From: Geomonas anaerohicana
GTDB taxonomy: Bacteria; Desulfobacterota; Desulfuromonadia; Geobacterales; Geobacteraceae
DNA length: 64,000 bases
Reading direction: 5' to 3'
Assembly: GCF_016458305.1 (NCBI RefSeq)
Contig: NZ_JAEMHL010000008.1
Location: 186,001-250,000 of the forward strand
The notes beneath the pieces are model-generated. The model saw nothing but the letters and a program-made list of their open reading frames with translations, was not told the origin of the DNA and ran no database searches. This document shows, piece after piece, positions 53,878 to 62,385 of the stretch. Numbering within the stretch: the stretch's first letter is position 1; each line of letters starts with the position of its first letter. The position numbers and the translations under genes are program-made.

Positions 53878-53940
53878 CTCCCATCACTCCCATCACTCCC
53901 ATCACTCCCATCACTCCCATCACTCCCATTATTCCCATTA
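53878..53940. repeat. 9-bp tandem repeat CTCCCATCA, 7 copies
   Basis: Five exact copies, then CTCCCATTA and TTCCCATTA. It is intergenic between convergent genes and no spacer pattern is present, so it is not CRISPR. The same family occurs at 46795-46839. Confidence 0.9.
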
Positions 53941-53975
53941 TCCCCAGACTTCCCCATTGCAGTCCTAAGCCTGCC

Positions 53976-55058
53976 CTACACCTTCCTCAGCAGACAAGCA
54001 TGCGCCGACAGCCCGGCACCGTAGGCGAGCAGTACGCACCACTGCCCGGCGTCCACCCCCTGCTGCAGCATCTCTTCCAGCACAAACCACACCGTCGGCG
54101 ACGACATGTTGCCGTACTGCGACAGCACCTTCCGTGTCGCCCGGAGCCGCTCTTCCGGGATCCCCACCTGGTCCCGCACCGCGTTGATAACCTTCTCGCC
54201 GCCGGTGTGCAGCGCCCACCCTCCGATATCGCTCTTATCAACGGCCGACATTGCGAGCAGATCGTCCACCACCTCCGCCGCTGCCTTGCCCACCAGCTTG
54301 GGCAGGTCGGTCGACAACTGGTTGTGTAACTGCCCCCCCTTGTGCACGAACCGTATTGCCTCCCGCTGTTCGGGCACGTAGCGCCCCGCAGAAGCGCACA
54401 CCTCGAAGCCGGCAGGCCTTTCACACAGCACCGCTGCCGCGGCCCCGTCGCCAAAGAGAGCGTTGGAAAGGATCAGGCTCAGATCGTTGCCCATCTGGAA
54501 GGCAGCGCTGCAGATCTCCACCGCCACGCTCACCACCACCCCACCCGTCATCCTCAGCATCGACTCCGCCACCTGGAGATTAGGGATGGCACCGCCGCAT
54601 CCACTGCCGACCAGGTCGTAGAGCCGGGTGCGAGGATCCAGCCCCAAACGCTGCGCCAGGTAGGTCGAAATGCCGGGACAGATGTATCCGGTGCAGGTAT
54701 TCACCACCAGACCGTTCACCTGCTGAACCGTCACTCCCGCCTTTTCCAACGCCTTGGTTACCGCCTCGGCCGCGAGACTGATCGACTGTTCAGTAAAACG
54801 CGCCACCCGCTGGTCTTGCGTCTCGTTGAAAATGTGGGCGGGATCGTCCACGGCGAAGTGCCGCTTCTTGATGCTCGGATGCTCGAAGGTAGCCCGGATC
54901 AGCCCCATGCTTCTCGGCGTGAGTGTTTCCTTGAAATGCCCCCGGATCAGGTCGGCGGCGAACCGCTGGCACGCGCTGAAGCGCGGCACGGCGGACGCTA
55001 TCGATGCGACGTAGGCTCTTCCTCTTGATGGTCCCCCGGCAACGGCTGCGTCGGTCAT
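53976..55058 (-). CDS. Type III polyketide synthase (chalcone/stilbene synthase family)
   Basis: 360 residues with the complete thiolase-fold catalytic triad: Cys154 (LVGSGCGGAIPN), His284 (GWALHTGGEKV) and Asn317 (SQYGNMSSPTVWF). Family motifs include VNTCTGYICPGI and LFGDGAAAAV. It would condense malonyl-CoA on an acyl-CoA starter to give pyrones, resorcinols or phloroglucinols; the starter cannot be read from sequence. It is the last gene of a coupled operon (ATGA overlap with the U32 gene). Tandem repeats follow the stop. Confidence 0.9.
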   Translation of the reverse strand: MTDAAVAGGPSRGRAYVASIASAVPRFSACQRFAADLIRGHFKETLTPRSMGLIRATFEHPSIKKRHFAVDDPAHIFNETQDQRVARFTEQSISLAAEAVTKALEKAGVTVQQVNGLVVNTCTGYICPGISTYLAQRLGLDPRTRLYDLVGSGCGGAIPNLQVAESMLRMTGGVVVSVAVEICSAAFQMGNDLSLILSNALFGDGAAAAVLCERPAGFEVCASAGRYVPEQREAIRFVHKGGQLHNQLSTDLPKLVGKAAAEVVDDLLAMSAVDKSDIGGWALHTGGEKVINAVRDQVGIPEERLRATRKVLSQYGNMSSPTVWFVLEEMLQQGVDAGQWCVLLAYGAGLSAHACLLRKV

Positions 55059-56290
55059 TTTCCCCTCCTCCCTGCAATACTCCAGAGTGCACCGGAGTAC
55101 ATGTCATTGAAAGCGTCCTGGTAAAGCTGCAGCAACTCCTGTCGGTACTGTTCATCCACCTGCACTGCGTCCCGTGTCCAGCGTTCACAGTAACCGCACC
55201 GGGAACAATCACTGCTCCGGCAGTCGATCTCTCTCATCCCTTCCAGGAAGCCGTCCAGACGCCGGTTGTCGATGTGAACGGGATCCCAGGCAAGCCCTGC
55301 CACCAGACCGCGCTTCTCGGCCAGCCGCTTCAGGCGGAACAGCCCCGCCTGCCTCACTGCCAGCGGCCTGAAGAAGAACTTGGCGAATCTCCGCAGATCC
55401 AACAGGCTCCCCCCCTTCGGCGAGGCGGTCCTGTAACCGTAGGGCTGGATCAGGTCCAGCAGGTTGCCGTCGAAGCGCCCCTCTGCATAGGCACGGACCC
55501 GGCGTGCCAGCACCTCGGTCGGCGCTCCCCGCTCCAGGATCTTGAAGGAACTGAAGCCGAGGTCGGTGTATGCCTTGAGATCCTCGGGCCTGATGAATTC
55601 AGAGCGCAGGTAATGTGACGGATCGGCGAGTTTGAGGGCGGAGCACTTGAGCGCGCAGTAGTCGATCATGAACCCGCGGCTGGCGTGGCCCTGCTGCGAG
55701 GCGTGGGAGAGGTTCACCATGTGCTGCCCCGACAGCGGACAGAAGATGAGGCAGTTGGAGTTGGCGATCAGTTGCAGTTCCAGCCCGACCGCCTGCCGGA
55801 TCGAGCGTAGCATGGCGAAATCACGGTTCACCGCGATCGATTCCAGCGTGATGCAGTCGGCGCCGATGTCCTCCCAGAACTTCGCCTTGGCAACGCAGTC
55901 CACCCGGGCGTACACGCCGACGCGCACCTTGAGGCACGGGTGACGCTGCTTGATGATAGGGAGCAGGAAGGGGAGCGAAACAGTGACGGACGTTACGCCG
56001 CATTCCTCCACGAAACCAAGCAGGCGCTCCAGATCGGCCTGTCCTTTCCGGATGAACTCGCGGTTGTCCATGCAGGCGGGATTCAGGAGGTAGTTGAAGC
56101 CGATGCCGCGGCGCGCCGCATCCTGCACGTGCGCCCGGAACCGCGCCTTGCTCAGAGGCGCCAGCATGAAGGAGGCCCGGCCTCCCCCTACGCTGTCGGA
56201 AGGAAGCTTCCCGAACAACTCGGCAACCGGGTACCCTTCCAGGGCCGGCAGGAGGTCGGGCTCGAAGTTGGTGGCGACGGAAAATTTCAT
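55055..56290 (-). CDS. U32 peptidase-family protein (UbiU/UbiV/TrhP-like)
   Basis: 411 residues. The TIM-barrel U32 pattern is VRVGVYARVDCVAKAKFWEDIGADCITLESIAVNRDFAMLRSIRQAV. Then ANSNCLIFCPLSG and IDYCALKC form the four-cysteine set that binds a [4Fe-4S] cluster in UbiU, UbiV and TrhP. An additional CRSSDCSRCGYCERW cluster lies near the C-terminus. Known relatives support O2-independent hydroxylation of quinones or tRNA. Here it lies between a methyltransferase and a type III PKS, suggesting hydroxylation of the polyketide ring without oxygen (inference). The start at 56290 overlaps the methyltransferase stop. Confidence 0.85.
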   Translation of the reverse strand: MKFSVATNFEPDLLPALEGYPVAELFGKLPSDSVGGGRASFMLAPLSKARFRAHVQDAARRGIGFNYLLNPACMDNREFIRKGQADLERLLGFVEECGVTSVTVSLPFLLPIIKQRHPCLKVRVGVYARVDCVAKAKFWEDIGADCITLESIAVNRDFAMLRSIRQAVGLELQLIANSNCLIFCPLSGQHMVNLSHASQQGHASRGFMIDYCALKCSALKLADPSHYLRSEFIRPEDLKAYTDLGFSSFKILERGAPTEVLARRVRAYAEGRFDGNLLDLIQPYGYRTASPKGGSLLDLRRFAKFFFRPLAVRQAGLFRLKRLAEKRGLVAGLAWDPVHIDNRRLDGFLEGMREIDCRSSDCSRCGYCERWTRDAVQVDEQYRQELLQLYQDAFNDMYSGALWSIAGRRGK

Positions 56291-56994
56291 GCGCTCTCCC
56301 CGGAAACGACCAGCAGCCAGAACGGCTCGCGGTGAACGTCGATGGTAGTGGCTCCCGCCTTGGCCGCACATGCCCGGAGTTCACCCGCGGTGAAGGCTTT
56401 GAGCACGGAGAGAGGGCCGTCGTAGCGGGTCATGCGGTTGCTGGTGAAGATCCTGGTGAGCACGTAGATGAGGGCGTAGGCAACCCAACTTCTCCGGAGG
56501 TCTATCACGATGAAGCCGCGCCGCGCCACCCGGAGCATTTCCTTCATGGCCCTTACCGCTTCCGGCTCCTTCATGTGATGCAAGGTCTTGCTGCAGAGCA
56601 CGACGTCGAAGCTGTGCTCCCGGAAAGGGAGTTGCAGCGCGTCCGCCACCAGCAGCTTGATCTCCGGGTAGCCCGAGGCGTATTCGCGCGCGATTTCGAC
56701 GATCCGGCTGTTGAGGTCGACAGCCGTCACCTGGATGTCGATCCCCTTTTCCCTGGCCCATTCCACCAGGGCAACGGGGAGGTCGGCCGAACCGGTGGCG
56801 ACGTCGAGCACGGACAAGTGCCGCCGCCCCTGCAGCTTCGCGGCAAGATGCTTCAATAGCGCCCGCGTGTCGCCCAGGTAGCGGTTCACCGTCCTGAGGT
56901 CGGAGAGGCTCCCCTCCAGTTCCTCCTGGGTACATACCTCCGGAGGAAGATCGAGGAACTCCAGGGCGGTTCTTTTGCGAGGGATAAATGGCAT
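56287..56994 (-). CDS. Class I SAM-dependent methyltransferase
   Basis: 235 residues. Motif I is LSVLDVATGSADLPVALVEWA, motif II is AVDLNSRIVEIA, and DALQLPFREHSFDVVLCSKTLHHM is the UbiE/Coq5-like region. A C-terminal hydrophobic stretch (WVAYALIYVLTRIF) may touch the membrane. It probably methylates the product of the neighbouring PKS. The start at 56994 (MPFIPRKRT) has AAGG 4 bases upstream; the longer frame to 57807 lies over the radical SAM gene and is rejected. It is coupled to the U32 gene. Confidence 0.88.
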   Translation of the reverse strand: MPFIPRKRTALEFLDLPPEVCTQEELEGSLSDLRTVNRYLGDTRALLKHLAAKLQGRRHLSVLDVATGSADLPVALVEWAREKGIDIQVTAVDLNSRIVEIAREYASGYPEIKLLVADALQLPFREHSFDVVLCSKTLHHMKEPEAVRAMKEMLRVARRGFIVIDLRRSWVAYALIYVLTRIFTSNRMTRYDGPLSVLKAFTAGELRACAAKAGATTIDVHREPFWLLVVSGESA

Positions 56995-57017
56995 AGAACC
57001 TTGAAAACCTCTACGTG

Positions 57018-58469
57018 CTATTGCCGGCGCGTCGCGGCGCTTTCCTCCCCCCGCCACCTGAGCACCCCTGTGGCATATCTTGCGTAGCGCCAGAAAGGGG
57101 TCGGCAGCCCCACGGCTGTTCCGATGCGGCGCAGGGTGCCGAGGACTGGGGCCTGGGTATCGGTGAGGTGAATCAACCGGGCATGCACCACCCCGCAGTC
57201 GAGAAGGCCCCGCGCCCGCTCCGGGGTGAGCTTGGGCGAGAAATAGAAGGACGGCATGAGCAGGTCGTCGTCCGGCCGGACACAACCCTCGCCCAGGGCG
57301 AGCCGGTGCAGCCCCGTCCCCGGATAGATCCGTATCCCGGTAGTAATGAAGGCGGCATCTTTGCTGCCGACATGGCGGTTCAAAAAAGCCACCGTCTGTC
57401 CCAGCGTCTCCTCGTCCTCTTGCGGCGCACCTACGAGGAAGCACCAGAGCGCCCGCAGCCGTGAGCGCCCCAGGAGTTCCGCGGCACGGTTCACTTCGTC
57501 CTCGTCGAATCCCTTCTGCAAGGCGGCCAGCGTTGCTCCGGCGGCACTTTCCGGCGTGATCACGAGCGACGTCATCCCGGCCCGCTCCATGAGCCGCACC
57601 TGCGCCGCCGTCAGTCCCTTGGGGGAGAGCGAGGAGGCGCAGAAGCGGGCCTGCACCTCGCGCCTCAGCACCTCTTCCAGCAGCAGTTCCAGGTACCCTT
57701 CCGGTTCGTTGAAGATGCTGTCCACGAACTCGAATTCGCGCGCAGAGGTATGACACATCGTTTCGACAATCTCGTCCACCACCGCGCCCGGCTCCCGCAC
57801 CCGCCACGACGATCCTTCAATCATGCGGTAGGTACAGTAAAGGCAGTGCTGGGCGCAGCCTCGCTTCCCCTGTACCGGGAGCACCGGTTCCCGGGCCAGG
57901 TACCTCCCGGCATCCACCCACCCGTGCAGCCGCGGCGTCACGAACCCCTCGGCGGCTATCGGTGCAGGATGGCAAACCTGCCGCTGCGCTCCCGTTCTGC
58001 AGACCACCCCGGCCACCTCTCCGGCGACATCGAGATCCGGTGCGCTGAAGAACCCCACCGCGGCCCGCTCCCCCTCCCCCACCACGGCATGATCAAGTTC
58101 CAGGTATTCCAGGACCTGGTGCGGCAGGATGCTCACCCCGGCTCCTCCGACCAGGATGCGGGCGTCAGAACGCGCCTTGATCAGGCGCACCACGTCCCGC
58201 ACCTCGGGCAGGTACGACTTCGGGTCGAGCAAGTTGCAGTTGTCGAGGTTTCTAACAGAAATGCCGATACCGTCGGGTGCGAAACTCTTCACGGCATCGG
58301 CAACGGCACGAAGCGGGTCCGGCTGGAAGCAGAGATCGAGGAACTGGACGTGGAAACCAGCCAGCCGCAGCGATTCCGCCACCCACGCCGCCCTAAGCGG
58401 CACCGTCGGCTGCGGTGCCGTCTCCCGATTCGTGCTTATCATGAGGATCCGTGACGACACCAGCTCCAT
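57018..58469 (-). CDS. B12-binding radical SAM protein of the PKS operon
   Basis: 483 residues. An N-terminal B12-binding-like domain (GFHVQFLDLCFQP, PDGIGISVRNLDN, ILVGGAGVSILPHQVL, HAVVGEGE) precedes a radical SAM core with Cys205, Cys209 and Cys212 (KRGCAQHCLYCTY), FVDSIFNEP and a SPKGLT/TPESAA substrate-side region. It resembles radical SAM methylases and oxidoreductases of natural-product clusters; the exact reaction is unknown. The start at 58469 has CGGAGA upstream; the longer frame from 58589 would add a hydrophobic leader and is less likely. First gene of the operon. Confidence 0.85.
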   Translation of the reverse strand: MELVSSRILMISTNRETAPQPTVPLRAAWVAESLRLAGFHVQFLDLCFQPDPLRAVADAVKSFAPDGIGISVRNLDNCNLLDPKSYLPEVRDVVRLIKARSDARILVGGAGVSILPHQVLEYLELDHAVVGEGERAAVGFFSAPDLDVAGEVAGVVCRTGAQRQVCHPAPIAAEGFVTPRLHGWVDAGRYLAREPVLPVQGKRGCAQHCLYCTYRMIEGSSWRVREPGAVVDEIVETMCHTSAREFEFVDSIFNEPEGYLELLLEEVLRREVQARFCASSLSPKGLTAAQVRLMERAGMTSLVITPESAAGATLAALQKGFDEDEVNRAAELLGRSRLRALWCFLVGAPQEDEETLGQTVAFLNRHVGSKDAAFITTGIRIYPGTGLHRLALGEGCVRPDDDLLMPSFYFSPKLTPERARGLLDCGVVHARLIHLTDTQAPVLGTLRRIGTAVGLPTPFWRYARYATGVLRWRGEESAATRRQ

Positions 58470-58578
58470 TCTCCGGGACTGTACTCCGTGCCCGCCGTGC
58501 AGGCAGAAAAAGGTATTGAATGCCATAAGTGCCAGTAGTACAATGGTTCTTATGGAGGGAAGCAACAAACAAGAACCC

Positions 58579-58827
58579 TTGACAACCAAATCAAGTCAAC
58601 TCCAGATGCATGAAGCGACATCCGGGGTTGGTAACTGACGTCCGGTAGGCCAAGCCGAGAAGGCTCTTTATCTCGTCCGTTATGGAATAAAAAAACCTGA
58701 TAAGGATGGAATCCGGTAAAAAACTTCCAGTAACAAAAAACCATCCCCACGGACTGAGCAGGTTCCACTGAACGTCAGTTATTTTTTCCGAAAAAGCTCG
58801 ATGATCAACGTCATCGGGCTTTTTTTA
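58579..58827 (+). ncRNA. Candidate structured RNA with consensus -35 box and terminator
   Basis: A TTGACA box (58579-58584) precedes a region with nested complementary segments. An outer 10-bp stem pairs TAACTGACGT (58632-58641) with 58772-58781. An inner stem pairs GTCCGT (58675-58680) with 58749-58754, extended by ATGG (58682-58685) with CCAT (58741-58744). A small hairpin AGCC/GGCT lies in 58653-58665 and TGGAA (58707-58711) pairs with TTCCA (58725-58729). A strong terminator ends it. There is no coding frame here. The -10 is unclear. I could not match it to a known class; 6S RNA or a riboswitch are possibilities. Confidence 0.5.
58793..58827 (+). terminator. Rho-independent terminator of the candidate RNA
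   Basis: A 12-bp stem (58793-58804 with 58811-58822, one G-T) with a 6-base loop and a run of T to 58827. No plus-strand protein gene ends nearby, which argues for a separate plus-strand transcript. Confidence 0.85.
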
Positions 58828-58839
58828 TGGGTCGCTAAG

Positions 58840-58870
58840 CCGGGACAGGCACCTGCGGAGCCAGTCCCGG
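58840..58870. repeat. REP-like palindrome
   Basis: Arms CCGGGACAGGCAC (58840-58852) and its near-complement (58858-58870) match at 11 of 13 positions. The GGGACAGGCACC core is of the type seen in REP elements mobilised by RAYT transposases. No transposase is in the window. The rest of 58871-59018 shows nothing clear. Confidence 0.6.
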
Positions 58871-59018
58871 ACCAGCCATTGAACCTGTCGCCCGGCACCA
58901 ATCGTCCCCCAGGTCCAGAAGCGGCCGCCTACCTTAAACGAAATCCAATACTATCAGACTCCATGAATTTCGCTGGTGTCTGTCACGATTCCTTCCACTT
59001 TCTGTTAAACTAGGCGAC

Positions 59019-59891
59019 ATGAATCTGGCTGACCTTCCTCTGCATCAGTGCCGACTTTCTGAACGGGAAATCCTGGCGTACCGCCGTTACGGCAGCGGAC
59101 CGTCCAAGGTGATCCTGGTGCACGGCCTGGCCGCCCGGTCCGAGACCTGGAGCGATCTCGTTCCCCTTTTTTCTGCCGAGCGCTACACCCTCTACCTCCT
59201 CGATCTGCTCGGCTCCGGCGCCTCCTCCAAGCCTGAAACGGCCGATTATTCCATCCGCGGTCACAGCATGCGGCTGCTGGACTTTCTCAACCAGCTGGAA
59301 CTGAAACAGGTGACCCTGGTGGGGCATTCACTGGGCGGAGCCGTGGTGCTCCTTACCGCGGTGGAGGCCATGCTCCGTAACGCAGACGACCTGTTGAGCG
59401 CGATGGTGATCATGGCCGGTCCCGGGTACATCCAGCGCCTCCCGCTCATGGCCGAGATTTTCGAGAACCGGCTGGCGGCGGCATTGTTCGTCGCCCTCTA
59501 TGCCCCCGACATCTGGATCAAGACCGGGCTCAAGATGGCCTACTACGACCACAACCTGGTCGACCGGGAACATATCGCCAGGTACGCCCCCTGTTACCGC
59601 GACAAGGAAGCCAAACGGGCGTTAGTGGCGACCTGCCGCAGCCTGGTGCCACTGGACCAGGACCAGATCGCCACACGCTACCAGGACCTGCGCCTGCCGG
59701 TACTCCTGCTGTGGGGTAGGCACGACCAGATCGTGCCACTGTCACAGGGGAACCGGCTGCAGGATGCTATTGTCGGGTCGAAACTCGAGGTACTGGAGCA
59801 GTGCGGGCACAATCCGCAGGAAGAAAAACCTGCTGAAACGTTCGCAATCCTGCACAGTTTCATCTCGGGCAACATTTACCTCACTGATTGA
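59019..59891 (+). CDS. Alpha/beta hydrolase
   Basis: 290 residues. The oxyanion region is VILVHGLAARSETW, nucleophile Ser in VGHSLGGAVVL, acid in LWGRHDQIVP and His in LEQCGHNPQEEKP: a complete triad. A lid-like insertion (about residues 130-215) separates the core strands. It resembles meta-cleavage-product hydrolases and esterases; the substrate is unknown. It may be linked to the nearby PKS cluster, but a separate transcript is likely. Confidence 0.87.
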   Translation: MNLADLPLHQCRLSEREILAYRRYGSGPSKVILVHGLAARSETWSDLVPLFSAERYTLYLLDLLGSGASSKPETADYSIRGHSMRLLDFLNQLELKQVTLVGHSLGGAVVLLTAVEAMLRNADDLLSAMVIMAGPGYIQRLPLMAEIFENRLAAALFVALYAPDIWIKTGLKMAYYDHNLVDREHIARYAPCYRDKEAKRALVATCRSLVPLDQDQIATRYQDLRLPVLLLWGRHDQIVPLSQGNRLQDAIVGSKLEVLEQCGHNPQEEKPAETFAILHSFISGNIYLTD

Positions 59892-59977
59892 AATGGAACT
59901 GAGCATTGATCTTGGGGGGGTGAGGTGTTATCTTTTATCTGGTCTGTGACTATTTCGTTCATTAAGGAGAGAGAGCA

Positions 59978-60670
59978 ATGACAGCACGCTTGATCGCAAG
60001 AATTATTGTTGGCATGACAGCCGTTGCCCTGTTAGCAACCGGCTGCGCCACCAACCCTGATGGAAGCTACGAATTCAAGAGAACCGGCCTGGGCGCACTG
60101 GGCGGCGCGGTACTGGGTGCCGGCGCCGGCGCACTCATCGGCGGCAAGTCGCACCGCGGGCGCAACGCGGCCATCGGCGGCCTGACCGGCGCCGTAGTAG
60201 GCGGCGGCATCGGCAACTACATGGACCGCCAGGCAGCCGCGCTCAAGAAGGAGATGCCGCAGGCCGAGGTGGTGCGTGACGGCGACAAGGTGTACGTGGC
60301 GCTTCCTTCCGGCATCCTGTTCGACGTAGGGAAAGACACCCTGAAGCCCGAGGCGAAGGATGCTCTCGGCAAGGCAGTCCCCACTCTCAGGGATTCCCAG
60401 ACCACCATCGTCATCGAGGGGCACACCGACTCCACCGGCTCCGACGCTGTGAACCAGCCCTTGAGCGAGCGGCGCGCCGGCCGCGTGCGCGACTTCCTGA
60501 TGTCGCAGGGAGTTCCGGGTTCCAAGATGGCGGCAGTCGGCTACGGCTCCACCCGCCCCGCGGTCCCCAACGACTCCGATGCTAACCGGGCCCTCAACCG
60601 TCGCGTGCAGATCGAGCTCTCCCCGAACGAGAAGCTCAAAGCACAGGAAGGCAGCAGCGGCAACAACTGA
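59978..60670 (+). CDS. OmpA-family lipoprotein with glycine-zipper domain (YiaD-like)
   Basis: 230 residues. A lipoprotein signal ends in LLATGC (Cys23). A glycine-zipper region (GALGGAVLGAGAGALIGG ... GGLTGAVVGGGIGNY, about 38-88) is followed by an OmpA domain (LFDVGKDTLKPEAKDAL, IEGHTDSTGSDAVNQPLSERRA, RALNRRVQI) that binds peptidoglycan. It anchors the outer membrane. TAAGGAGA precedes the ATG; a terminator follows. Confidence 0.92.
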   Translation: MTARLIARIIVGMTAVALLATGCATNPDGSYEFKRTGLGALGGAVLGAGAGALIGGKSHRGRNAAIGGLTGAVVGGGIGNYMDRQAAALKKEMPQAEVVRDGDKVYVALPSGILFDVGKDTLKPEAKDALGKAVPTLRDSQTTIVIEGHTDSTGSDAVNQPLSERRAGRVRDFLMSQGVPGSKMAAVGYGSTRPAVPNDSDANRALNRRVQIELSPNEKLKAQEGSSGNN

Positions 60671-60690
60671 TTTACAAGAGATAGCACGCA

Positions 60691-60722
60691 AAAGCGGGGC
60701 GCCTGCACAGGCGCCCCGCTTT
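60691..60722. terminator. Bidirectional terminator between ompA-like and pirin genes
   Basis: A 14-bp perfect stem (60691-60704 with 60709-60722), 4-base loop, A- and T-rich flanks. Confidence 0.85.
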
Positions 60723-60749
60723 CATTTCCGCTCCACTCTTCTTTTCCCC

Positions 60750-61649
60750 TTACTTCACGAACGTCCCCTTCTGGTACTCCTCGAACGCCACCTGCAGTTC
60801 CTCCTGGGTATTCATGACGATGGGCCCATACCACGCCACCGGCTCGCCGATCGGCTTCCCGGAAATGAGCAGGAAACGCACCGGTTTCCCCTGGGTGGTC
60901 ACCGAGACCACGTCGCCGTCCTCGAACAGGATCAGGTTTTCGGCTCCGCACTCACAGCGGCGCTCAAGGTCGAAGTAGTTGGTCCCCACCACCTCGTGCT
61001 CGTAGGCATTGCGCTCATGGTCGAAGTACCCCTCGCCGTCTATGACATAGGCGAGCACGGTGTAGCCCCTCTTGATGGCGTGGGTGAAGGTGGCCCCTTC
61101 CGGCATGGTGATGTCGAGATACTCCGGGTCGGCCACCACGTCCCGCACCGGCCCCTGGACTCCGCCAGCCGTGCCGGCGATTACCTTGACCTTGATCCCG
61201 TTCATGGTCACTTCCGGGATTTCGTCGGCGACGATGCCCCGGTAGCGGGGCGGCATCATCTTGTGGGACGCGGGGAGGTTCGCCCAGAGCTGGAAGCCCC
61301 ACATTAGCCCCTCGTCGTCCCCCAGGGGCATCTCCTGGTGGATGATGCCGCTGCCGGCGGTCATCCACTGCAGGTCGCCCGGGCCGATGACGCCCTTGTT
61401 GCCCATGCTGTCGCCGTGCTCTACCCTGCCGTGCAGCACGTAGGTGATGGTCTCTATGCCCCGATGCGGGTGCCAGGGGAATCCCTTCAGGTAGTGGGGC
61501 GGGTAGTTGGAATGAAAGTCGTCCATGAGCAGGAACGGGTCGAACAGGGGCACTTCATCGTTACCGAAGGCCCGCTTCAGGTGCACGCCGGCCCCTTCGA
61601 TGGTGGGCTTGCTTTTCCAGACCTTCTTGATCTTGCGCAGAGCGTCCAT
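60750..61649 (-). CDS. Pirin family protein
   Basis: 299 residues. The cupin metal-binding motif is FPWHPHRGIETITYVLHGRVEHGDSMGN with GDLQWMTAGSGIIHQE. These supply the usual three His and one Glu. Pirins are iron proteins; bacterial members include quercetin dioxygenases and redox regulators. The activity here is not known. It lies next to a DJ-1-like gene, which suggests stress response. Confidence 0.92.
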   Translation of the reverse strand: MDALRKIKKVWKSKPTIEGAGVHLKRAFGNDEVPLFDPFLLMDDFHSNYPPHYLKGFPWHPHRGIETITYVLHGRVEHGDSMGNKGVIGPGDLQWMTAGSGIIHQEMPLGDDEGLMWGFQLWANLPASHKMMPPRYRGIVADEIPEVTMNGIKVKVIAGTAGGVQGPVRDVVADPEYLDITMPEGATFTHAIKRGYTVLAYVIDGEGYFDHERNAYEHEVVGTNYFDLERRCECGAENLILFEDGDVVSVTTQGKPVRFLLISGKPIGEPVAWYGPIVMNTQEELQVAFEEYQKGTFVK

Positions 61650-61701
61650 AACGTCTCCTTTTGTCTTCCCGTGTAGCGGGATCGCCCACCGGAGCCAACT
61701 C

Positions 61702-62385
61702 TTATCGTGCAGTGAGCACTTTTAAAAGAGCCTCGGCCGCTGGTGCCGAGGATGCCGGGTTCTGCCCCGTTACCAGCCGCCCATCCACCTCGGTGTACGG
61801 GCCCCACATCTCTCCATGCCGAAACTGCGCCCCGCGCTCCTTCAACCGGTCCTCGAGCAGGAACGGGACCACGTCGGTCAGCCCCACCGCTTCCTCCTCG
61901 GCGTTGGTGAACCCGGTGACCCGCTTGCCCCTAACCAGGAAGTCACCATCGGCCCCCGTCACGTCTCCCAGCACCGCAGGCGCATGGCAAACCGCACCAA
62001 TGGGCTTGTCCGCCCTGGTAAACGCCTCGATGAGCGCTATGGCATCAGGATCGACAGCCAGGTCCCAGAGGGGGCCATGGCCGCCCGGGAAGAAGACGGC
62101 GTCGTAGTCATTGACCGACACCTCGTGCAACCGCAGCGAGTGAGCCAAGTCATCCTGCGCCGCCTGGTCCGATTTGAAGCGTCGCGTGGCTTCGGTTTCG
62201 TTATCCGGCAGGTTGCTCTTGGGATCGACCGGCGGCATCCCCCCTTTGGGCGATGCTATGGTGACTTTGGCCCCGGCGTCCCGAAACACATAATAAGGGG
62301 CAGCCAGTTCTTCCAGCCAGAAACCAGTCTTCTCTCCGGTATCCCCTAATTTGTCATGGGAGGTTACCACCATCAGTATTTTCAT
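61702..62385 (-). CDS. DJ-1/PfpI family protein (Hsp31-like type 1 glutamine amidotransferase domain)
   Basis: 227 residues. MKILMVVTSHDKLGDTGEKTGFWLEELAAPYYVF is typical of the Hsp31-like branch. The nucleophile elbow is AVCHAPAVLG, with an acidic residue in FFPGGHGPLWDL. Relatives are glyoxalase III/deglycase or chaperones. The start at 62385 has AAAGGAG 7 bases upstream; the longer frame from 62460 is rejected. Confidence 0.9.
   Translation of the reverse strand: MKILMVVTSHDKLGDTGEKTGFWLEELAAPYYVFRDAGAKVTIASPKGGMPPVDPKSNLPDNETEATRRFKSDQAAQDDLAHSLRLHEVSVNDYDAVFFPGGHGPLWDLAVDPDAIALIEAFTRADKPIGAVCHAPAVLGDVTGADGDFLVRGKRVTGFTNAEEEAVGLTDVVPFLLEDRLKERGAQFRHGEMWGPYTEVDGRLVTGQNPASSAPAAEALLKVLTAR

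Noticed and set aside
53878-53940. Tandem repeat considered as a CRISPR array
   Set aside because: Units are 9 bp and directly abutting with no spacers; no cas genes nearby.
58470-58560. Sigma-54 promoter for the PKS operon on the minus strand
   Set aside because: A TGGCAC half is present, but the GG to GC spacing is 8 bases rather than 10.
58620-58790. c-di-GMP (GEMM), cobalamin or SAM riboswitch
   Set aside because: None of the conserved core sequences of these classes could be found; kept only as an unassigned structured RNA.
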